A stretch of 64,000 bases of DNA, taken from NCBI GenBank assembly GCA_032718475.1, contig JAUCBJ010009108.1, positions 78,971 through 142,970 of the forward strand. The letters run 5' to 3'. The DNA is from Nemertoderma westbladi (taxonomy: Eukaryota; Xenacoelomorpha; Nemertodermatida; Nemertodermatidae). Made by a program: the position numbers and the translations under genes. The notes under the pieces are model-generated. The model was not told the origin of the DNA, searched no databases, and saw only the letters and a list, made by a program, of their open reading frames with translations. This document shows, piece after piece, positions 59,060-64,000 of the stretch (its first letter is position 1; the number at the start of each line of letters is the position of its first letter).

Positions 59060-60310
59060 TGATAGAAACTGCACAAATTAAATTAGTTGCTGTTTAAATA
59101 AATGTAAAAATCACATAAATTATGTGATAAAAAAGTTAGCTTATATTTATGGTAGCGTTTGGAGCCATGTTAATAGTTTATAGCTACTGGTTATTAATAG
59201 CTACCGGTAGGTAATGCAGTAGGCCTATCTGCTGTCAGGTAATTAGTTATATATACCACTTATTGTTTATATGGTAACCAATGACGCCGTAACTTTATAG
59301 CGCGTCATCATTGGTTACCAAATGATGAAGAGAGATTTTTACAACACCAATACAATACAACCGATATACAGGCCAATACAATATTGCAATGTCCTCTAAA
59401 GTTGTAAAGTGCTAAATAACAACTCGCTGTTAATTCTACCGGCTTTGAGTAATGTTACAATTTTGGAATAATAACTATTTACATACTTGTGTGTAAAGTA
59501 GCACTTTACAGTGTGATGATCCGAGTGGCTTTGTTACACGAACGAACGTTAGTGAGTGAGTGAAAATAAAGCCACGAGGATCAGAATACTGTAAAGTACT
59601 TTGCAACAAGTATGTATGTAGTTTTGTTCCAAAATTTTAACATTACGAAATGATTGTACATATACATTCTGTAAGTGATGCACAAATTAAATTAGTTGCT
59701 GTATAAATAAATGTAAAAATGACATAAATTATGTTATAAATAAGTTAGCTTATATTTATGGTGGCGTTTGGCCATGTTATAATAATATAGCTAGGCTCTA
59801 CTGGTTATTAATAGCTATACCCCGCCTACCGGCAGGTAATGCAGACAGCAGACAGCCTATCTGGCTGTCAGGCAAATTTCCACCTATTGTTTACGTGGTA
59901 ACCAATGACGCCGTTAAGGAATGTCCCCTTAGTGGACATTACTTAACGCCGCCATTGGTTACCACGTAAAGCCGGCACAGCATTCTTAAAAATGCATCTG
60001 CAATGCAGCATGCCGATCCTAGTAGTAGTACCACGTAAACAATAACACCAAATACAATACTAAATGTACAGGCCAATACAATGCTGTAATGTCCTCTAAA
60101 GTTGTAAAGTGCTAATTAACAACTCGCTGTTAACACTAACGGCGTGAGTAATGTTACAATTTTGGAATAAAGTACTTTACAGTGTTCTGACCATCTTATA
60201 TTTATTTTTATTTGCGCTTACAGACTAATGTTAAAGTCGCACGTGTCAATACTGTATAACTCAGATCATCATGCTGTAAAGTGCAACTTTACACACAAGA
60301 ATGTAAATAA
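59060..60310. repeat. Foldback repeat cluster (two to three units around palindromic centres)
   Basis: Units share GCACAAATTAAATTAGTTGC, TTAGCTTATATTTATGGT, AACAACTCGCTGTTAA, CTTTACAGTGTGATGATCCG and CGAACGAACGTTA. Centres are palindromic: TGGTAACCAATGACGC/GCGTCATCATTGGTTACCA (~59270-59317) and ACGTGGTAACCAATG...CATTGGTTACCACGT (59890-59970). The inverse copy is at 45.36-45.97 kb. The cluster ends ~200 bp before the large gene's exon. Confidence 0.8.
59971..60028 (+). mobile_element. 58-bp tail-only insertion of the non-LTR retrotransposon
   Basis: The sequence from GCCGGCACAGCATTC to CGATCCTAGTAGTAG matches 734-791 with one difference. It is flanked by the 11-bp duplication TACCACGTAAA (59960-59970, 60029-60039). 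This is an extreme 5' truncation, typical of target-primed reverse transcription. Confidence 0.9.
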
Positions 60311-60480
60311 TTATTACTTTAGTTTGTAATCGCGTCGAAAGGGGATCAGACCTCGGAATTTCCGGGATAGGGACCGGAATTGCATTGCCACTATCGGGAT
60401 CCCGGTTTTTCGGGATCAGGATCCCATTTACACACTATTTTGTAATTTAAACTGCCATTTGTATCACTCACTAAATTATT

Positions 60481-60513
60481 TTGTTTAAATTATTTAATTG
60501 TTTTTCTTTTAGA
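60481..60513 (+). promoter_or_regulatory. Probable 3' splice acceptor before the large exon
   Basis: TTTAATTGTTTTTCTTTTAG is a strong pyrimidine tract plus AG (60511-60512). The frame of the following gene is open from the AG to its ATG, so an upstream exon (UTR or coding) is likely. Confidence 0.6.
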
Positions 60514-60565
60514 TTCAATTGACATCCATAATCAAACTGTGTTACACTCTATAGTCGCAGGAGGC

Positions 60566-63500
60566 ATGGCGTTAAAGAAATCCGTTGTTAAAAACATTTC
60601 TGAGCAGTACCATCATTTAAACTACATGGTCCAATCTGCAGCTTTGATAAACTCAGTTGATAAGTATCTTAGCCGCAAGTACATGACTTTAGCACACAAA
60701 TTATCTAAGAAAGCTGTTATACGCATGGACACTGATCTTAAGCGAATGACTTGCAAGCATTGCCATAGCCTGCTGGAGGCGCATGTATCGGCGACTTTGC
60801 GACTTAGATCGGGTAATCGCAAACATTCTGTTCTTACTTGCCATAACTGTGGTAACCAAAAGAAGATTTATTATAACAACAGACCTCAAGAACTATGGAG
60901 CAAGAACCCCTTAGGTGCGGAAATTCACGAGAAACAATATGTAGTAAAAGATCATAAAGAAAGCGTTAATGAAGGTACTCTTGGGAAAATATCAAAACCT
61001 GGTAATGGTTTGAATGATAAATTTAACTCAGATTGTAATAACATTGTAGTACCTGCATCTAAAGAAGTAGATAGTTTGGAGCATCAGTATATATCATTGC
61101 TCAATATGTATGGTAAAACTAAAAACTTGTCAGCACTATGGGATGATTTTCTGGAAGTCCTGGAACAATTTAAGATAAGGAAATTAGGTCTACCATGTGA
61201 GATCCCTAGCCGCTTGAAAAGTATGTTGACTGCGGCAGATAAATATGCGGGCTTGTTTGTGAAGAATGATGCCAAAGATAACATTAAAGTAGTAAATAGG
61301 ACTATTGATTCAATGAATTTGGCTGATGTTGATCCAAAAATGGCCATGACCAGCACATTTTGCCATCTGTGGTCTGATACAACTAATGTGAACCTCCCCC
61401 TTCCGCCATGGTTGGAAGTTGGTTCTGGTAGTGATGGTTTACCAATTCCTCCTAAGTGCCGACCGCCACCTTTGTCATTCTGGTCAGCTATGTCATGCTA
61501 TCCACCTGAGTGGAAAATGCACAGAAATAAGATCAATCATCCTCGAATGAGCGACTTTGCTGAATTCATATCCATTTATGAGCACAACCTGGAGAGAATT
61601 AACCATGTGGACGTGGAACATCCTGTCAGTGATACTCCAACATCTCCGGATCCTTCTGCTGTCATTATCACTTCCAAATCGGGCTTGATTAATCCCCTTG
61701 ATTCCAGCTTTGAAGAACAGCCTAGTTTGTCTTTCGCAGCCGAAATTGTGAAGACGAGACTTGTATGTAGGAATAAAATAGTACAAGTTGATTCGCAGGA
61801 AGATTCAATGACATTGCGTTATAAAACAGTCCCTCTTCCTGGGCCTGCCCCAACTGAACCTCAACCACTCACTTATTCTGGGACCGTCTCAGATTTTGGA
61901 TTAGCTCCACTTCCAGACCCCATAGCAGCTCCACCATTGCCCAACGATGACCGAGCTCCACCACCTCCATCTCCAATACCTTCAACAGATGTTACACAAA
62001 TGCGTGATTTGAACAAGACCATGAAAATACCACTGGACTTTGATATCTCCAATTTGTATGACAATGATTTCTTATATAATTCGTTTGATGAACTACCAGG
62101 TCTGCAAATTGTTGAACCAGAAGGATTTGATGTGGAATTCTTTACTGGTAAACCAGAAGATTCCCTTCCAAAGTCAAGTTTAAAAAATATTCAAATTGGC
62201 TTAACATCTCCTTGCCAATCAACCTCAAAGCGACGCTTTTCACATTTAAGCCCTGATTATGATACTGGTCCAAAAAAACATAGATACAGTGAATCAGAAG
62301 GCATCTCACCTGGAGGTTGTCTGCAAATAGTTGAACCAGAGTCGTATGACTCTGAAAGCCCAGATGGAGAACACAATGGCAGTTACTGTAAAGTTTCCGA
62401 TAACATAAATAAAGACATCAGGGTGGGGGAAATTGGAAAAGAAAACGTTGCTAGCCCTAGATCGGAAGCTAAATTGAATTTTGCTATAGAAAAGGGACAT
62501 TATTCGTTAGTTCAACCAGAGTCATATGATATTGGGAATGAAGACCCAGTCAAACATAATCCTCAAGTAGGGAGTGATGCAAGGCACGCAGTAGAGAAAA
62601 TAAGTTTAGATAGCCAAAATAGTCCAGTTCGTGATCTACAAAATATTCTAAAACGGGAGTGTAGTAGTAGCAATGAGTTTCTTGAACAGTGCAATAGTGA
62701 TAAAGCCGAAAATTTTGGAATAGTCAAACCAACTGGAAGTGAAAAAGCATTGGATGATACAAATATGGTAATCGCCACAGATGTAGATATAGAAGTAGGT
62801 CTACCATTTGTCGGAAAACAGTGCAATGTTGACAATATCCAAGGCAATATTGATCAAAAAATGGATAGTTATTCAGATAACAATGGTAACTCATTTAAAC
62901 AAGATGTTGACATGAGATGTTCATTAGATGTGGATATGAGAATTCCTGATATCGACATGAGACTTATGAGTGCAAATAATAGTCATACGATCAATACGGA
63001 ATCATTTACTAAAGAATCTTATGGGTTGAATATTAGTAACGTGGTAAGTCATTGTAATAATCGTACAATTCCAGACGTCAGTAGCGAGGAGGTGTCTGGG
63101 GGTTGGGAAGCAGCTTCTTGTAGTTGGCCTTCCTATGTACATCGTATCGATATACCGAGAAGTGTAATTCGTACCCATTGGAAGGAGAAGCGTCATCAGC
63201 CACGGATATTGGAGGGAAATATAGTGTGGGAGTGGCAATGTAAGGATATTGTACCTGTTGATCCGCGAATAGCTAGTGCCGAGGTTCGCGCGAAAAGAAA
63301 CTTAGAACGGGATGCCTACAATATGAAGAAATATAAAATTAAATCGTCTCATAAAGAGAAAAATGAGATGTCCAAGTTTTTGAATTCATATCTCGAACCA
63401 ATTTCATTTAAACCCAAGGGAATCGTGATTGCAGAGACCATAAAGGAACCACGACCAGCTCCTTATACCGAAATTGTTACTGATTTGGTCAAGAAGGACG

Positions 63501-63742
63501 CTAACCAGGTATTCAAAGACCCCAGGATTAGGAACAGAGTACCTCTCCATAAAACTCAAAGTAATCAAATGAGTATAATGGATGAGACTACAGCTAGTGG
63601 ACTTATAGTGGAAACTGACCCAAAACTTAATGTTACCATGGACCCCGTAGTCCCTATGCAAATTAACCACCATAAAACCCAGGTTTATAAAGATCCACGT
63701 ATCCGAGACAAGACTGTTGCGACCAACCCCAACCAGAACTAA
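60566..63742 (+). CDS. Rpr2/Rpp21 zinc-ribbon domain fused to a long DVDMR/DPRI-containing tail (1058 residues)
   Basis: ATG 60566 is preferred because MALKKSVVKNISEQYHHLNY aligns with the Rpp21 N-terminus. Residues ~1-110 resemble Rpp21/Rpr2, a protein subunit of RNase P/MRP: a helical pair, then C63-x2-C66 and C92-x2-C95 (CKHC, CHNC) zinc ligands and LWSKNP. Family members are usually ~120-200 residues; this one continues for 900 more. The tail has a helical region (~175-255), WLEVGSGSDGLPIPPKCRPP, a Pro-rich stretch (~423-473) and four QIVEPESYD-like repeats (513, 586, 648, 717). It then has a basic KRRF..KKHR patch (~555-573), three D-[VI]-D-M-R motifs from 780, CSWPSYVHRIDIP (W854), and VDPRIAS, KDPRIRN and KDPRIRD near the end. 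DVDMR/DPR motifs recall ZC3H4/Su(sable)-type RNA-regulatory proteins, from memory only. Stop TAA 63740-63742. Confidence 0.8.
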   Translation: MALKKSVVKNISEQYHHLNYMVQSAALINSVDKYLSRKYMTLAHKLSKKAVIRMDTDLKRMTCKHCHSLLEAHVSATLRLRSGNRKHSVLTCHNCGNQKKIYYNNRPQELWSKNPLGAEIHEKQYVVKDHKESVNEGTLGKISKPGNGLNDKFNSDCNNIVVPASKEVDSLEHQYISLLNMYGKTKNLSALWDDFLEVLEQFKIRKLGLPCEIPSRLKSMLTAADKYAGLFVKNDAKDNIKVVNRTIDSMNLADVDPKMAMTSTFCHLWSDTTNVNLPLPPWLEVGSGSDGLPIPPKCRPPPLSFWSAMSCYPPEWKMHRNKINHPRMSDFAEFISIYEHNLERINHVDVEHPVSDTPTSPDPSAVIITSKSGLINPLDSSFEEQPSLSFAAEIVKTRLVCRNKIVQVDSQEDSMTLRYKTVPLPGPAPTEPQPLTYSGTVSDFGLAPLPDPIAAPPLPNDDRAPPPPSPIPSTDVTQMRDLNKTMKIPLDFDISNLYDNDFLYNSFDELPGLQIVEPEGFDVEFFTGKPEDSLPKSSLKNIQIGLTSPCQSTSKRRFSHLSPDYDTGPKKHRYSESEGISPGGCLQIVEPESYDSESPDGEHNGSYCKVSDNINKDIRVGEIGKENVASPRSEAKLNFAIEKGHYSLVQPESYDIGNEDPVKHNPQVGSDARHAVEKISLDSQNSPVRDLQNILKRECSSSNEFLEQCNSDKAENFGIVKPTGSEKALDDTNMVIATDVDIEVGLPFVGKQCNVDNIQGNIDQKMDSYSDNNGNSFKQDVDMRCSLDVDMRIPDIDMRLMSANNSHTINTESFTKESYGLNISNVVSHCNNRTIPDVSSEEVSGGWEAASCSWPSYVHRIDIPRSVIRTHWKEKRHQPRILEGNIVWEWQCKDIVPVDPRIASAEVRAKRNLERDAYNMKKYKIKSSHKEKNEMSKFLNSYLEPISFKPKGIVIAETIKEPRPAPYTEIVTDLVKKDANQVFKDPRIRNRVPLHKTQSNQMSIMDETTASGLIVETDPKLNVTMDPVVPMQINHHKTQVYKDPRIRDKTVATNPNQN

Positions 63743-64000
63743 CCAGGATTAATCCAAACACTTTTGTTGGTAATTTAGAAATATAAACTCCCACATTGAC
63801 TCGCATATTTTTATAAAAATTCCTTCAGTAACCGATGTTACATTGTCTTGGACTTTGTATTACCTATTTTGGTGAAAACTGCTGGTAAATTTGTCTAGAA
63901 AGAAAAACTAAAATTTAATACAATTTTATTTACTTATTTATGTACTAAAAAATAGTTAGTAGGCCTACGTGGTCGCTCTGACGGCGTTCAGGTAAAAATA
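63743..64000. other. 3' flank of the Rpr2-domain gene
   Basis: AT-rich with no open frame; probably the 3' UTR. A clear AATAAA was not found before the window ends. Confidence 0.4.

Overview
This window is eukaryotic and almost certainly comes from an invertebrate animal. It is AT-rich, with long non-coding stretches, spliceosomal-type introns, tRNA-derived SINE-like copies, Ty3/gypsy, Penelope-like and non-LTR retroelement relics, many short transposons with terminal inverted repeats (TIRs), and very little unique coding sequence. The short palindromes AGGCCT and ACCGGT recur in the spacer DNA, which I associate with marine invertebrates. The phylum cannot be settled from the sequence alone.

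Layout. 1-0.8 kb: 3' end of a non-LTR retrotransposon. 1.2-15 kb: repeats. These include a poly-G/poly-C-ended MITE, a 1.24-kb element with 9-bp target duplications, four copies of an element carrying an internal 21-22-bp minisatellite, and a nested stack at 5.5-9.7 kb. Also here are a broken intron-bearing integrase gene (9.7-10.6 kb), a C2H2 zinc-finger fragment (12 kb) and a tandem array flanked by inverted G-rich/C-rich satellite (13.2-15 kb). 17.4-19.7 kb: a probable host gene for a Q/P-rich, acidic nuclear protein, interrupted by one frame change. 20-31 kb: MITEs and a nested pile of elements (24.3-28.9 kb), then a Penelope-like relic. 31.6-34.7 kb: decayed Ty3/gypsy pol. 35-47 kb: TIR elements, a second decayed non-LTR copy, SINE-like copies and foldback repeats. 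47.7-55.6 kb: a 7.9-kb array of about 184 copies of a 43-bp unit with a 172-bp higher-order period. 56-60.3 kb: small tandem arrays, a MITE and foldback repeats. 60.5-63.7 kb: the best protein-coding gene, a 1058-residue open frame that starts with an Rpr2/Rpp21 (RNase P subunit) zinc-ribbon domain and continues into a long tail with DVDMR and DPRI motifs.

The genes do not form an operon or visible pathway. The two host-like genes (17.4 and 60.6 kb) both look nuclear and share a short W-P...I-D-x-P motif near their C-termini. The most novel material is the Rpp21-tail fusion, a group of elements whose TIRs are built from tandem GGAC-type 15-mers with 8-10-bp target duplications, the homopolymer-ended MITE with 7-bp duplications, and the higher-order minisatellite.
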